From: Tautonia sp040717455
GTDB lineage: Bacteria > Planctomycetota > Planctomycetia > Isosphaerales > Isosphaeraceae
DNA length: 64,000 nucleotides
Direction: 5' to 3'
Assembly: GCF_040717455.1 (NCBI RefSeq)
Contig: NZ_JBFEFH010000001.1
Location: 310,001 to 374,000 of the forward strand
Shown: piece by piece, positions 52,634-60,714 of the stretch
How the letters are laid out: every line of letters begins with the position of its first letter
How positions within the stretch are numbered: the first letter of the stretch is position 1
Notes under the pieces: model-generated
The model's input: the letters and a program-made list of their open reading frames with translations, nothing else
What the model was told of the DNA's origin: nothing
Database searches by the model: none
Program-made: the position numbers and the translations under genes

Positions 52634-53620
52634 TCACGGGAGCTCGGGCAGGCTCCCGGTGAACGGGGACGGCGAGGCCGGCTGCGGCAGGGGAGGGACC
52701 GGCATCGAGGCCGGCGACACCGAGGGCTCGGCCACCGGCGGGATGAAGGTCGACGGCGAGGTGCCCTCGATGGGCACTTCCTCGACCGGCGGGGCGATCG
52801 CATCCAACGCCGGCGACGGGGGGGCCGGCGGCGGGGTCATCGTGCCGGGCTCCCCGTAGATCACCTCGCCCGGGGCGTACCCGTCGGCGGCCGGGGCCGC
52901 GACGCCGCCGGAGCCGCCGGGGGGCATCTCCAGGTCGATCGCCCCGACGCGGATGACCATGAGGATGGTCCCGCGCTTGTCGGCCTCGAGGACCGGATTG
53001 ACGCCGGGCTCGAGCCGTGTCGAGACGAGGGTCTCGGCACCGTAGAGCCCGGAAATGGCCAGTTCCTGGAACTTCGGATCGGGCAGGTAGACCACCTTGG
53101 TCACGAAGTTGCCGGCCCGGACCTGGTCGAAGTCCTCCTGGGTGAACTGGACCGGGATCGGGTTGTGGGTCAGGTAGTCGTCGGTCTGCGGCGACGAGGG
53201 GGCGACCTCGATCGTCGGATAGAGCGTCAGGCCGGGGTTGTCGGCAATGTTGGTGAGCTTCAACCGATAGATGAAGCCCTGCCGGAAGTTGTAGCGCGCC
53301 GGCACGGTCAGTTGCGGCGGCAGGTAGACCGGCGAGCCGTCCGGCCCGGCGGTCTGCCAGCTGATCTCCATGTTCGCCGGATCGACGAAGAAGACCTGGC
53401 TGGTCGTATTGGCGAACATCCGATTGGCCCCGAACCCGGCACCCGAGAGGGCCGGGTCGGCCGGCGGGGCCATGATCGGTCCAGAAGCGGGCGGCGGCCC
53501 ATGACGGACCACGTGGGGCCGGAACAGGCTCGTCAGGGCGTGCGGTTTCCCGGGCCCGTCGAACATCCCGCCGGTCCCGGTCGCTGCCGCCGCCAACATC
53601 AGCACTCCGAGCGTCTTCAT
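52634..53620 (-). CDS. secreted protein, paralogue of the adjacent DUF11 protein
   Basis: This 328-residue protein starts after GGGAGG and has a short signal-like start (KTLGVLMLAAAATGTGG). Its core (about 70-215) matches the N-terminal domain of the DUF11 protein encoded next to it: RQGFIYRLKLTNIADNPGLTLYP, IPVQFTQEDFDQV and FVTKVVYLPDP. The C-terminal 100 residues are Pro-rich and lack DUF11. The pair looks like a duplication in which one copy gained or kept DUF11. The frame is open far upstream, but the ribosome site and signal fix the start at 53620. Confidence 0.72.
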   Translation of the reverse strand: MKTLGVLMLAAAATGTGGMFDGPGKPHALTSLFRPHVVRHGPPPASGPIMAPPADPALSGAGFGANRMFANTTSQVFFVDPANMEISWQTAGPDGSPVYLPPQLTVPARYNFRQGFIYRLKLTNIADNPGLTLYPTIEVAPSSPQTDDYLTHNPIPVQFTQEDFDQVRAGNFVTKVVYLPDPKFQELAISGLYGAETLVSTRLEPGVNPVLEADKRGTILMVIRVGAIDLEMPPGGSGGVAAPAADGYAPGEVIYGEPGTMTPPPAPPSPALDAIAPPVEEVPIEGTSPSTFIPPVAEPSVSPASMPVPPLPQPASPSPFTGSLPELP

Positions 53621-54052
53621 CCTGAATTGACCTCCCGCCCCCTCGACGCGATGATACCCTGGGGTCGATCGCCGGCCCGCCCGAACCACGAGGGGGCGGG
53701 GCGGTTGATCGGGGTCATCGGACGACGGGGGTGAATGCCTTCCTCCTCGGGCTGACCGCAGACCGACTCGGCCTTTGTTAAGGCCAGGTCGCTCGCCGGT
53801 CGCGGCGCGGCCGACGGCCAGGGGACCGCGAGCCAACCGGCCTCGGGCATCCCTGCCTTCGACCGATCGGCCGATACCCGAGCATCGGGCGATCGGCGAT
53901 CGCCCAATCCTCGAAGTCCCGCGCACGGCCGTCTCCGTCCCTGGAAACGAACCGAGTCGGGGCGATCCCGCCGGACTTGCCGCGTCCGGCGCCTGGCGAT
54001 AAGATCGGACAGTCCTTTCCTGCCCTTGAGTAAAGAACGGCACGACCCGGCC
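53621..54052. other. 432-base divergent intergenic region
   Basis: It separates the leftward secreted-protein gene and the rightward LolA-like gene. It holds a promoter candidate at 53977-54005. No small gene or repeat is evident in the remainder. Confidence 0.4.
53977..54005 (+). promoter_or_regulatory. candidate promoter for the LolA-like gene
   Basis: TTGCCG (53977-53982) and TAAGAT (54000-54005) are separated by 17 bases and lie 47 bases before the ATG at 54053. The spacing is ideal and both hexamers are reasonable. Confidence 0.55.
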
Positions 54053-55141
54053 ATGTCCAACTTTCGTCTGCTGCTCCCCCTGCTCCTGGCTGCCCTCTTG
54101 CCGCTCCTGAGCCTGGCGCAGGATCCGACGTTCGCCCCGCCCCCGGTGCCTCCGGAACCGCCGACCGAGGCGGAACTGACGCTCGATGAGGCGCTGGCCA
54201 AGATCCATTCGCTCGAGAACGTCCGCGCCTCCGTCCGCCAGGAGGTCGACATGCTCGGCCAGGTGTTCACCATCGAGGGGGAATATGCCCGGTCGGGCCC
54301 CTACACGTTCAGCCTCGACCTGCAGGTCCAGGGGCTTCCCCAGGCCCAGGGGCGCATGCGGCAGGTGAGCGACGGGAACGTCCTCTGGGACGTCTCCCAG
54401 ATCCTCGATCAGACCTATTACTACCGCCTCGCGCTGCCGACGATCCTGGAGCGGATCAACCAGGAGCCGTACGAGGCACTCCACCGGAACCACTTCATTC
54501 AGCAGCGTTTGGGGCTCTCCGGCCCTCACTGGCTGCTGGATGGATTGCGGCAGTCGGTCCGCTTCGACCGCCGCCTGGAAGGGGAGTGGGACGGCCGGCC
54601 CGTCTGGATCCTGCGCGGCAACTGGAAGGATATGAACGCCATGGGCCTGGCCCCCATGGCCTCGGTTCCGGCCTACATCCCGAGTGTCGTGGAACTGCAA
54701 ATCGACAAGGAAACGGGCTGGCCGTATCAGGTCTTGATGCTCGGCAAGAAGCGGGCGATCGTCCGAGGGGCCAACACCCCGAAGGTCGATCCGGCCACCG
54801 GCCGTCCCCTCGGCAACGTGGCGGCGGACGACGAACCGCCGAGCCGTTTCCTGCTCACCTATACCGACGTCGATTTCGACCCGGAGTTCCAGACCGGCGA
54901 ATTCTCGTTCAACGTGCCCGAGATGGCCCGAGACCGGGTGAGCGACCGCACCGAAGCCCTGATCGCCGAGGCCGAACAGTTCGCCCGGTTGATCGAGGCC
55001 GCCAACCTGCAGGCCGGTGGTGAAGGGGCGAGCGACCCGGGGGCGGTGCTGAAGGACGTCTTGCAAATTCCCCCGATCGGGAGCGAGCTGCCGCCCAGCC
55101 CTCCCGGTCAGCTCAATCGGCCGACCCCGCCGGGCAACTGA
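54053..55141 (+). CDS. LolA-like periplasmic carrier protein
   Basis: This 362-residue protein has a clear signal peptide (about 1-23, LLLPLLLAALLPLLSLAQ). The LolA/LppX-like fold (about 45-300) shows LDEALAKIHSLENVRASVRQEVDMLGQVFTIEGEY then LDLQVQG and DGNVLWDVSQ, consistent with the half-barrel of lipoprotein carriers. It is longer than E. coli LolA (about 180 mature residues), with an extra insertion and a Pro-rich tail. It probably binds lipid or lipoprotein in the periplasm; the cargo is unknown. Confidence 0.7.
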   Translation: MSNFRLLLPLLLAALLPLLSLAQDPTFAPPPVPPEPPTEAELTLDEALAKIHSLENVRASVRQEVDMLGQVFTIEGEYARSGPYTFSLDLQVQGLPQAQGRMRQVSDGNVLWDVSQILDQTYYYRLALPTILERINQEPYEALHRNHFIQQRLGLSGPHWLLDGLRQSVRFDRRLEGEWDGRPVWILRGNWKDMNAMGLAPMASVPAYIPSVVELQIDKETGWPYQVLMLGKKRAIVRGANTPKVDPATGRPLGNVAADDEPPSRFLLTYTDVDFDPEFQTGEFSFNVPEMARDRVSDRTEALIAEAEQFARLIEAANLQAGGEGASDPGAVLKDVLQIPPIGSELPPSPPGQLNRPTPPGN

Positions 55142-55212
55142 GCTGGGGGCCCCTCGCCTCTCCGAACCCCCAAGGCGACGGGATTCCGGCCTACCGGACT
55201 CGGCCCGGGCGT

Positions 55213-55908
55213 TCAGTCCGGGTCGAGGGGCCGACCGTCGGGCAGGAATGGCTGCAGCGGGCAGCGATCGCATCGGGGTTTCGACGCCTTGCAGAAGCGG
55301 GCGAGCGACTCGAACCAGGAGGCGAGCCGGGACATCTCGTCCGGGTCGTCCGACTGGGCCGCCCCTTCGATCACCTCTCGGGCCTCGGTCTCGTCGGCAC
55401 CGGGGTCGATCCAGCCGTGCCGGATGAGGACCCGGTAGTCGGATCGGCTGATCGGAAAGGTCGGCCGGCGAAAGACTTCGAGCAAGACCTGGTTGGCCGT
55501 GGTCGGGCCGATCCCCCGGATCGACCGCAATTCCTCGCGAAGCGACTCGGTGTCGATCGCCGCGAGCGCCTCCATGCCACCGAGCCGGTCGACCCACGCG
55601 GCGACCCGGAGGATCAAGGGGACGACCCCGGCCGGCACCGCCCCGCGGGCGTCGCGGAGGAGGTCGGTCATCTCTTGGGGATCGACGGCTGCGAGCGCGG
55701 CGGGGTCGTCCGCCCAGCCTTCGCGGTCGATCGCCTCGATCGCCTGGTCGACGCGGAGGCCGCGTTGCGTCAGCAGAACCTGCCGAAGCAATGCGCGGAA
55801 CGACTCGGCCGGGGGGCCCGCGGGCGAGTGCGCGCCCGTTGGCTCACCCCCGAAGGCGCGGAGGAGCGTCTGGGAGATGGCGTCGAACTCGGAGCGGAGC
55901 GAGGCCAT
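55213..55908 (-). CDS. endonuclease III-like HhH-GPD protein with altered active site
   Basis: This 231-residue protein has the HhH-GPD fold: LLRQVLLTQRGLRVDQAIEAI near 45, the helix-hairpin-helix LRSIRGIGPTTANQVLLEVF near 125, and a C-terminal Cys cluster. In endonuclease III the hairpin carries the catalytic Lys; here that position is Thr (GPTTAN). The region that holds the catalytic Asp (VDTH) reads SRSDYRV. The FeS motif Cx6Cx2Cx5C keeps the first three Cys (CKASKPRCDRC), but the fourth is Leu. Lyase activity is therefore doubtful. ATG at 55908 is chosen because AGGGAGG precedes it; the frame extends to 55953. Confidence 0.78.
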   Translation of the reverse strand: MASLRSEFDAISQTLLRAFGGEPTGAHSPAGPPAESFRALLRQVLLTQRGLRVDQAIEAIDREGWADDPAALAAVDPQEMTDLLRDARGAVPAGVVPLILRVAAWVDRLGGMEALAAIDTESLREELRSIRGIGPTTANQVLLEVFRRPTFPISRSDYRVLIRHGWIDPGADETEAREVIEGAAQSDDPDEMSRLASWFESLARFCKASKPRCDRCPLQPFLPDGRPLDPD

Positions 55909-55949
55909 CGGGCGGGCCTCCCTGGGCGTTGAGAAGCGGCCGAAGCAAC

Positions 55950-55984
55950 GCAAAACGACCCGATCCGGTGCCGGATCAGGTCGT
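55950..55984 (-). terminator. rho-independent terminator for rpsT
   Basis: A hairpin with 14-base arms (55955-55968 and 55971-55984, one mismatch) and a two-base loop is followed on the minus strand by TTTTG. It lies 38 bases downstream of the rpsT stop and separates it from the glycosylase gene. Confidence 0.8.
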
Positions 55985-56022
55985 TCGGGATGGCAGGCAG
56001 GCTATCGGAAATCCTGAGAGAC

Positions 56023-56301
56023 TCAGGACTTCGGGGCGTTCTTCAGCGCGTTGTATTCGCGCGTCAATCGGCTTTTGCGGCGGGCGGCCGTGTTCGGGTG
56101 CAGGACCCGTCGCACGCCGGCCCGGTCAAGCTTGGCGATGGTGAAGCGGAAATCGGCCTCGGCAGCCTCAAGATTCCCTTCGGAGGCGGCCGTCAGGGTC
56201 CGCTTCGTGTAGGTCTTGATGATCTTCTTGGCGATCCGGTTGCGCATCCGGCGCTTTTCGTTCTGGCGGAGGCGCTTCTTGGCGGATTCGGTATTGGGCA
56301 T
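56023..56301 (-). CDS. rpsT: 30S ribosomal protein S20
   Basis: This 92-residue basic helical protein is S20, a primary 16S rRNA binder of the small subunit. The N-terminal SAKKRLRQNEKRRMRNRI and the C-terminal HPNTAARRKSRLTREYNALK match the family along its length. Like most S20 genes it is monocistronic, with its own terminator downstream. Confidence 0.96.
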   Translation of the reverse strand: MPNTESAKKRLRQNEKRRMRNRIAKKIIKTYTKRTLTAASEGNLEAAEADFRFTIAKLDRAGVRRVLHPNTAARRKSRLTREYNALKNAPKS

Positions 56302-56409
56302 TGCTCGATCGGGTCCCGTCAGGCGGGGGGAGGAAATCGTCCGAATGGCCGGGGGCGGAGGTCGCCGAACGGGCGAGCCGTCACGCCGACCGGCAAAGCG
56401 TCGATTGTA

Positions 56410-57816
56410 TCACGAAGACATCCGCTGGTTCAAGCTCCGGAGCCGCTGGGCCACGTCGAGATAGCCGAAGTTGTTGGCGGCGACCTCGTTGTAGTGGGTC
56501 TCGGCGTCGTCGAGGTTGCCCATCTGCTCGGCCACCCGGCCGAGGCGATAGTGCAGGTCGTTCAGGATCTCCTGATCCTCGGGGTCGGCGGCCTTCAGGG
56601 CCTCGGTGTAGCTGCGTTCGGCGAGCTTGGGGACGCCGGTGGCCTCGAACGAGGCCCCCGCCCCCATCAGGGCCTTGACCTTCAAGGCGGGGGAGGACCG
56701 GGCGGCCTGGAATTCGGCGATGGCCGCGTCGTGCTGGCCGGCCGCGGCGAGCCGGCGGGCCAGCTCGAAGCGGAGATGCAGGTCGTCGGGCCGGGTCTCG
56801 GCCCGGCGGCGGTACTCGGCCAGCTCGTAATCGGAGAGCTTGGCGTTGAATTTCCCGAGCTTCGACTGCGCCTCGGCATCGTCGGGATGGTCGCGGAGGC
56901 GGGCCTTGATCGCCTCGATGGCCTTGCGGAGCCGGGCGATCTGGATTTCGGCGTACGTGTCGCGGAGCAAGGGGTCGTCGGGCAGGGCCTTCAGGCCCCG
57001 GGCCAGCACGTCTCGCGCCTCGTCCAGGCGTTGCTGGAGCCGGTACTGGGAGGCCAGTTCGAGGTAGGGAGCGGGGCGGGACGGGTTCTCCTTGATGTCC
57101 CGCTCCATCCGCTCTTCGGGGCTCATGGCCTGCTTGCCGCGCAGGGCCTCGGCCTCCTCATCATCCTCGGGAGGGGTGGCGGCGGCGGGAGCGTTCTGGC
57201 GTCGACCCTGCTGGTTTAAGCTGCCTCCGTGGATGGTCTGGCTGGCGGAGAGGGCGTTGATCTGCCGGGCGGCCTCCTCGTCGCCGGGGGCCAGTTTCTT
57301 GATGCGTTCCCAGCAGAGGATGGCGCGGGGGAAGTCCTCGGCGAAGGCGTAGACGTGGGCCATGTGCTTCCAGAAGCCCACGTCGTCGGCCGCCTGGGTC
57401 TGGACCGATTCCAGGGCCCAGCGGGCCAGGGGGGGCGAGCCGAGCTGCTCGGCGGCCTCGGCCAGGTCGCGGCTGACGCCGACGTCCCAGGGGTTGTAGA
57501 CGAACGCCTCCTCGCAGTGCTCGATCGCCTCGAGCCAGTGGCCACGCCCCTTGGAGGCCTTGATTCGGAGCCGGATCGGCTGGAGCTTGGCGCCGGCGAG
57601 CATCCCGACCTTCGACGGGTCGTTCTGGAATTTCTTCCGCATGGCGTTGCGCATCGCCTGGCGGAACTTCAGCTCCAGCGGGGCGATCTTCAGCGCGTTC
57701 TTGTACATGTCCATCGCGTATGGGAAGTTGCCACGGGCGGTGGCGTCATTCCCATAATTGAAGAACGACTCGGCCCGCTGGAGGTCCTTCTGATCGGGTT
57801 GCGGCGCGGATTCCAT
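56410..57816 (-). CDS. cytoplasmic TPR protein
   Basis: This 468-residue protein consists of tetratricopeptide-like helices. An N-terminal block (AESFFNYGNDATARGNFPYAMDMYKNALKIAP) is followed by repeats at about 85-190, a polar linker (about 195-245) and a second TPR array (about 255-460, ending LGRVAEQMGNLDDAETHYNEVAANNFGYLDVAQRL). It is a scaffold or assembly protein conserved in planctomycetes; partners unknown. Start ATG 57816 is the first before the homology; an upstream ATG at 57906 would add 30 residues. Confidence 0.78.
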   Translation of the reverse strand: MESAPQPDQKDLQRAESFFNYGNDATARGNFPYAMDMYKNALKIAPLELKFRQAMRNAMRKKFQNDPSKVGMLAGAKLQPIRLRIKASKGRGHWLEAIEHCEEAFVYNPWDVGVSRDLAEAAEQLGSPPLARWALESVQTQAADDVGFWKHMAHVYAFAEDFPRAILCWERIKKLAPGDEEAARQINALSASQTIHGGSLNQQGRRQNAPAAATPPEDDEEAEALRGKQAMSPEERMERDIKENPSRPAPYLELASQYRLQQRLDEARDVLARGLKALPDDPLLRDTYAEIQIARLRKAIEAIKARLRDHPDDAEAQSKLGKFNAKLSDYELAEYRRRAETRPDDLHLRFELARRLAAAGQHDAAIAEFQAARSSPALKVKALMGAGASFEATGVPKLAERSYTEALKAADPEDQEILNDLHYRLGRVAEQMGNLDDAETHYNEVAANNFGYLDVAQRLRSLNQRMSS

Positions 57817-58016
57817 GGGAAACGCGACCCCCTGAGAGGGTGGGGCAGTCACTCGAATCGGTGCCGGACGCCACTGCGCGTCCGGATTCTCGGTCTGGTC
57901 GATCATACACGCTATCACAATGCCTTCGGCGGTCAACCATCGGCCCCCGGCATCAGACCTGCAGCCGGATCGCCCGGCTGAACCTTCAGAGAAGACGACG
58001 AGGGAGACTCCCGACC

Positions 58017-58913
58017 ATGTCCACCGCCTCGATCCTGCGAGACGCGGGGTTAAGCGAATTGATTGCCGGTCCCCTTGAGACGCTCGCCCAGGGCTTCCAG
58101 TTCACCGAAGGCCCCCTCTGGCTGCCCGATGAAAGCTTGCTCTGGCAGGACATCGCGGCCGAGCGGACCTACCGACTCCCGCCGGGGGGAGGCCCTGCCG
58201 AGGTGCTCCGCGATCGGACCGGGGCCGCCAACGGGCAGACGTTCGGGCCCGACGGCCGCGTTTATTTCTGCGAGCAAAACGGGCGGCGGGTCTCTCGGAT
58301 GAACCCGGACGGCTCGGGCGTGGAGACCGTCGTCGAGCGGTTCGAGGGCAATCGCCTCAACAGCCCGAACGACATCGTCTGCCGCGGCGACGGCCTGATG
58401 GTCTTCACCGACCCCCCCTACGGCGTTCCCAGCCCCGACCAGAAGGAATTGCCCTATCAAGCCGTCTTCTCCCTGACGACCGGGGGAGCCCTTCGGCCGA
58501 TCGTTCACGAAGGCTTCGAGAAGCCGAACGGGCTGGCCTTCTCGCCCGACGAGCAGACGCTCTATGTCTGCGATACGGCGAAGTACCACATCCGCGCCTT
58601 CCGGATGACCGATTCCGGCCAGGTCGACCCGGCAAGCGACCGGGTCTTCGCCGCGATGGACCCCGAGGAGCAGGGGGGGCCCGACGGCCTGAAGGTCGAC
58701 CGCGACGGCCGTCTCTACGTCGCCGTGGCTCAGGGGATCTGGGTCTATCGGCCCGATGGGGCCCTGCTGGGGATCCTCAGGACCCCGAAACGCCCCTCGA
58801 ACCTGAACTGGTGGGGCCGCGAGGGAAACGCGCTGGCCATCACGGCGGTCGACTCGATCCACCGCGTCCGGCTGAATGTGAGGGGCGTGACCCCGCCGTT
58901 CTTACCGGCCTGA
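58017..58913 (+). CDS. SMP-30/gluconolactonase family protein
   Basis: This 298-residue protein has the six-bladed propeller of SMP-30/gluconolactonase. The metal ligands appear as Glu in FTEGPLW (about 36), Asn in LNSPNDIV (about 120) and FEKPNGLAFSPD near 170, and Asp in GGPDGLKVD near 225. It probably hydrolyses a sugar lactone. No signal peptide is obvious. AGGGAG lies before the ATG at 58017. Specific substrate not determinable. Confidence 0.87.
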   Translation: MSTASILRDAGLSELIAGPLETLAQGFQFTEGPLWLPDESLLWQDIAAERTYRLPPGGGPAEVLRDRTGAANGQTFGPDGRVYFCEQNGRRVSRMNPDGSGVETVVERFEGNRLNSPNDIVCRGDGLMVFTDPPYGVPSPDQKELPYQAVFSLTTGGALRPIVHEGFEKPNGLAFSPDEQTLYVCDTAKYHIRAFRMTDSGQVDPASDRVFAAMDPEEQGGPDGLKVDRDGRLYVAVAQGIWVYRPDGALLGILRTPKRPSNLNWWGREGNALAITAVDSIHRVRLNVRGVTPPFLPA

Positions 58914-58993
58914 TCGCGGGAATTCCCGGGCGATTCGAAGGGCTGGGGCCCCCGAGATGCCCCTCTGGCGCGCGACTCCGGAAAAAAACCGGC

Positions 58994-59021
58994 TGGTTTG
59001 CCGGCCGGCTTCGGATAAAAT
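58994..59021 (+). promoter_or_regulatory. possible promoter for infA
   Basis: TAAAAT at 59016-59021 matches a -10, but the -35 region (TGGTTT) is poor. A small CCGGC/GCCGG hairpin lies just before it. It is listed because infA needs a promoter within this 250-base gap. Confidence 0.25.
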
Positions 59022-59163
59022 GACTGTTGACTCGGGACCAGATCGTCGCGCAACCGTCAGACGACCTCTCGATCGATCGGGCCGACCCGGCGGCCCGACT
59101 CTCCCCAACGACCCCCCGGTTTTGCACCGCCGGCGCCGGGATCGGCTGACCCTGGAGGGCCTT

Positions 59164-59382
59164 GTGGCCAAAGAGGAACCGTTACGGACCGAAGGGCGCA
59201 TCGTCGAGGCGCTGCCCAACACGCAGTTCATGGTCGAGCTGGAGAACGGCCACCGTGTGCTGGCTCACATTGCAGGGAAGATGCGCAAGAACTTCATCCG
59301 CATCGTCCCCGGCGACCGGGTGACCGTCGAGATCACCCCGTACGACATCACCAAGGGTCGCATCGTCTATCGAGAGCGCTGA
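59164..59382 (+). CDS. infA: translation initiation factor IF-1
   Basis: This 72-residue protein has the IF-1 S1-like fold and runs VAKEEPLRTEGRIVEALPNTQFMVELENGH and LAHIAGKMRKNFIRIVPGD to the end. It occupies the ribosomal A site during initiation. The GTG start follows GGAGG with ideal spacing; the open frame extends upstream but is not conserved. Genomes usually have this gene near rpmJ or alone; here it is alone. Confidence 0.96.
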   Translation: MAKEEPLRTEGRIVEALPNTQFMVELENGHRVLAHIAGKMRKNFIRIVPGDRVTVEITPYDITKGRIVYRER

Positions 59383-59589
59383 TCCCCTCCTCGCCTTGCC
59401 GTGCAAGCGCGCCGGGCCCGCTCCGAACTTCCCGGATCGACTCCCACCGCTTGCCACCCCTCCAACCCGCGAACCCGACGCAACGGGCGCCCTCCCCCGA
59501 CGCCCGCCGGGGACGCATTGTCGGCCCGCATCCAGGTCCACTGGGCCGGTGGTGGTGGACGACGGCCTTATCTTCGAAGTCGAGGCTGG

Positions 59590-60081
59590 TCAGGCGTCGT
59601 CCCAGCTCCCGAGCAGCCGCCTCAGAGAGACGAGCTGGCCGAGATGATAGGCGTTGTGGTCGGCCAGGAGCATGGCCTCCCGGGCGATCGACTGCCCGGT
59701 GCCCCAGGGAAGGGGGCGGAGCAGGTCGGTCTGCGGGTCGGCGACGAGGCCCCGCATGGCCTGAGCATCGGCCCGGAACGCCGAGGCCGAGCGGTCCCAG
59801 GCGAGGTCGTCCGGCGGGGCCGCCCGGCCGGGCCAGTAGTCGTCGGGCCACCGGAGCCGGGCGTGATCGGCCGATCGGCAGAAGTCGAGGATGTCTCGCT
59901 GGCAAATCCGGAGATGTTCCAGGAGTTCCCAGGGAGAATGGGGCAGGCCCTCGGCCCGAATGCCCCGGAGGGCCGGCTCGAGCCCGGCGATCGCCGATTC
60001 GAAGTCGAGGTGCGCCGCCCCGGCGTCGAGCAGTTCGAGCACGTGGGCACGCAGGATCGCGTCTCGGTCGTGCGGTTCCAA
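59590..60081 (-). CDS. DinB/YfiT-like putative metalloenzyme
   Basis: This 163-residue four-helix-bundle protein matches the DinB superfamily. The three His metal ligands are consistent with LLEHLRICQRDIL near 53, and with HNAYHLGQLVSLRR near 140. Such proteins are thought to be thiol S-transferases using bacillithiol or mycothiol, but many members are uncharacterised. It is followed on the same strand by other enzymes without tight coupling. Confidence 0.8.
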   Translation of the reverse strand: MEPHDRDAILRAHVLELLDAGAAHLDFESAIAGLEPALRGIRAEGLPHSPWELLEHLRICQRDILDFCRSADHARLRWPDDYWPGRAAPPDDLAWDRSASAFRADAQAMRGLVADPQTDLLRPLPWGTGQSIAREAMLLADHNAYHLGQLVSLRRLLGSWDDA

Positions 60082-60112
60082 AGGGGAGTCGCTCCTCGAA
60101 GGGATCGGCGGG

Positions 60113-60691
60113 TCAGTACGGAACCCCCTTGTCCCGGGCGTCCTTCAGGGCCCGGGCGTACCACTCCAGCTCGCCCAGGAATTTCGAGGCCCTACGCGGC
60201 CAGGCCTCGTCCATCGGGGAGCCGTCCTCCGCGAAGGCATCCTGCACCTTCGGGATGGGCAGTAGTGAGGGGATGCTCGGCGTGCCCAGCTCGCAGAGCA
60301 TCGCCCGGAGCTGCATGGCCGCCCGGACGCCGCCGAAGGGCCCGGCGGAGTAGCAGACGATCGCGGACGGGCGCCAGAACCATTCCTCCAGGAAGTGGTC
60401 CATCAGATTCGAGAGCGCCGGCGGGATCGAATGGTTGTATTCCCCGGAGACGACGATGAAGGCGTCGGCCGCCTTGATCTGGGTGGCGAGGCGTTCGAGC
60501 GCCTCGGGGGCCTCGCCGGCCGGATATTCCTTGTACATCCGGTCGAGCAGGGGGAGATCGACCACCTTCGGGTCGATCAGGGTGGACCGGTGGCCCCGGA
60601 TCTGGCACATCGCGTCGATGAACCGGGCGGCCTTGATCCCCTGGCGATCGGACCGGACGGAACCGTACAGGACGAGCAGGTCGAGGCTCAT
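60113..60691 (-). CDS. NAD(P)H-dependent FMN reductase
   Basis: This 192-residue flavodoxin-fold protein has the FMN-binding loop GSVRSDRQG (about 10-18). VSGEYNHSIPPALSNLMDHF near 80 and YSAGPFGGVRAAMQLR near 110 follow, as in NADPH-dependent FMN/azo reductases. Likely role is quinone or flavin reduction in the cytoplasm. The start ATG at 60691 directly precedes the conserved LDLLVLYGS strand. Confidence 0.86.
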   Translation of the reverse strand: MSLDLLVLYGSVRSDRQGIKAARFIDAMCQIRGHRSTLIDPKVVDLPLLDRMYKEYPAGEAPEALERLATQIKAADAFIVVSGEYNHSIPPALSNLMDHFLEEWFWRPSAIVCYSAGPFGGVRAAMQLRAMLCELGTPSIPSLLPIPKVQDAFAEDGSPMDEAWPRRASKFLGELEWYARALKDARDKGVPY

Positions 60692-60714
60692 GGATGGGTC
60701 CCTTCGGGCCGGTA

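Noticed and set aside
53621..55597. Upstream extension of the secreted paralogue frame (up to 987 codons in total)
   Set aside because: It runs antisense to the LolA-like gene and through a promoter region; the signal peptide and GGGAGG fix the start at 53620.
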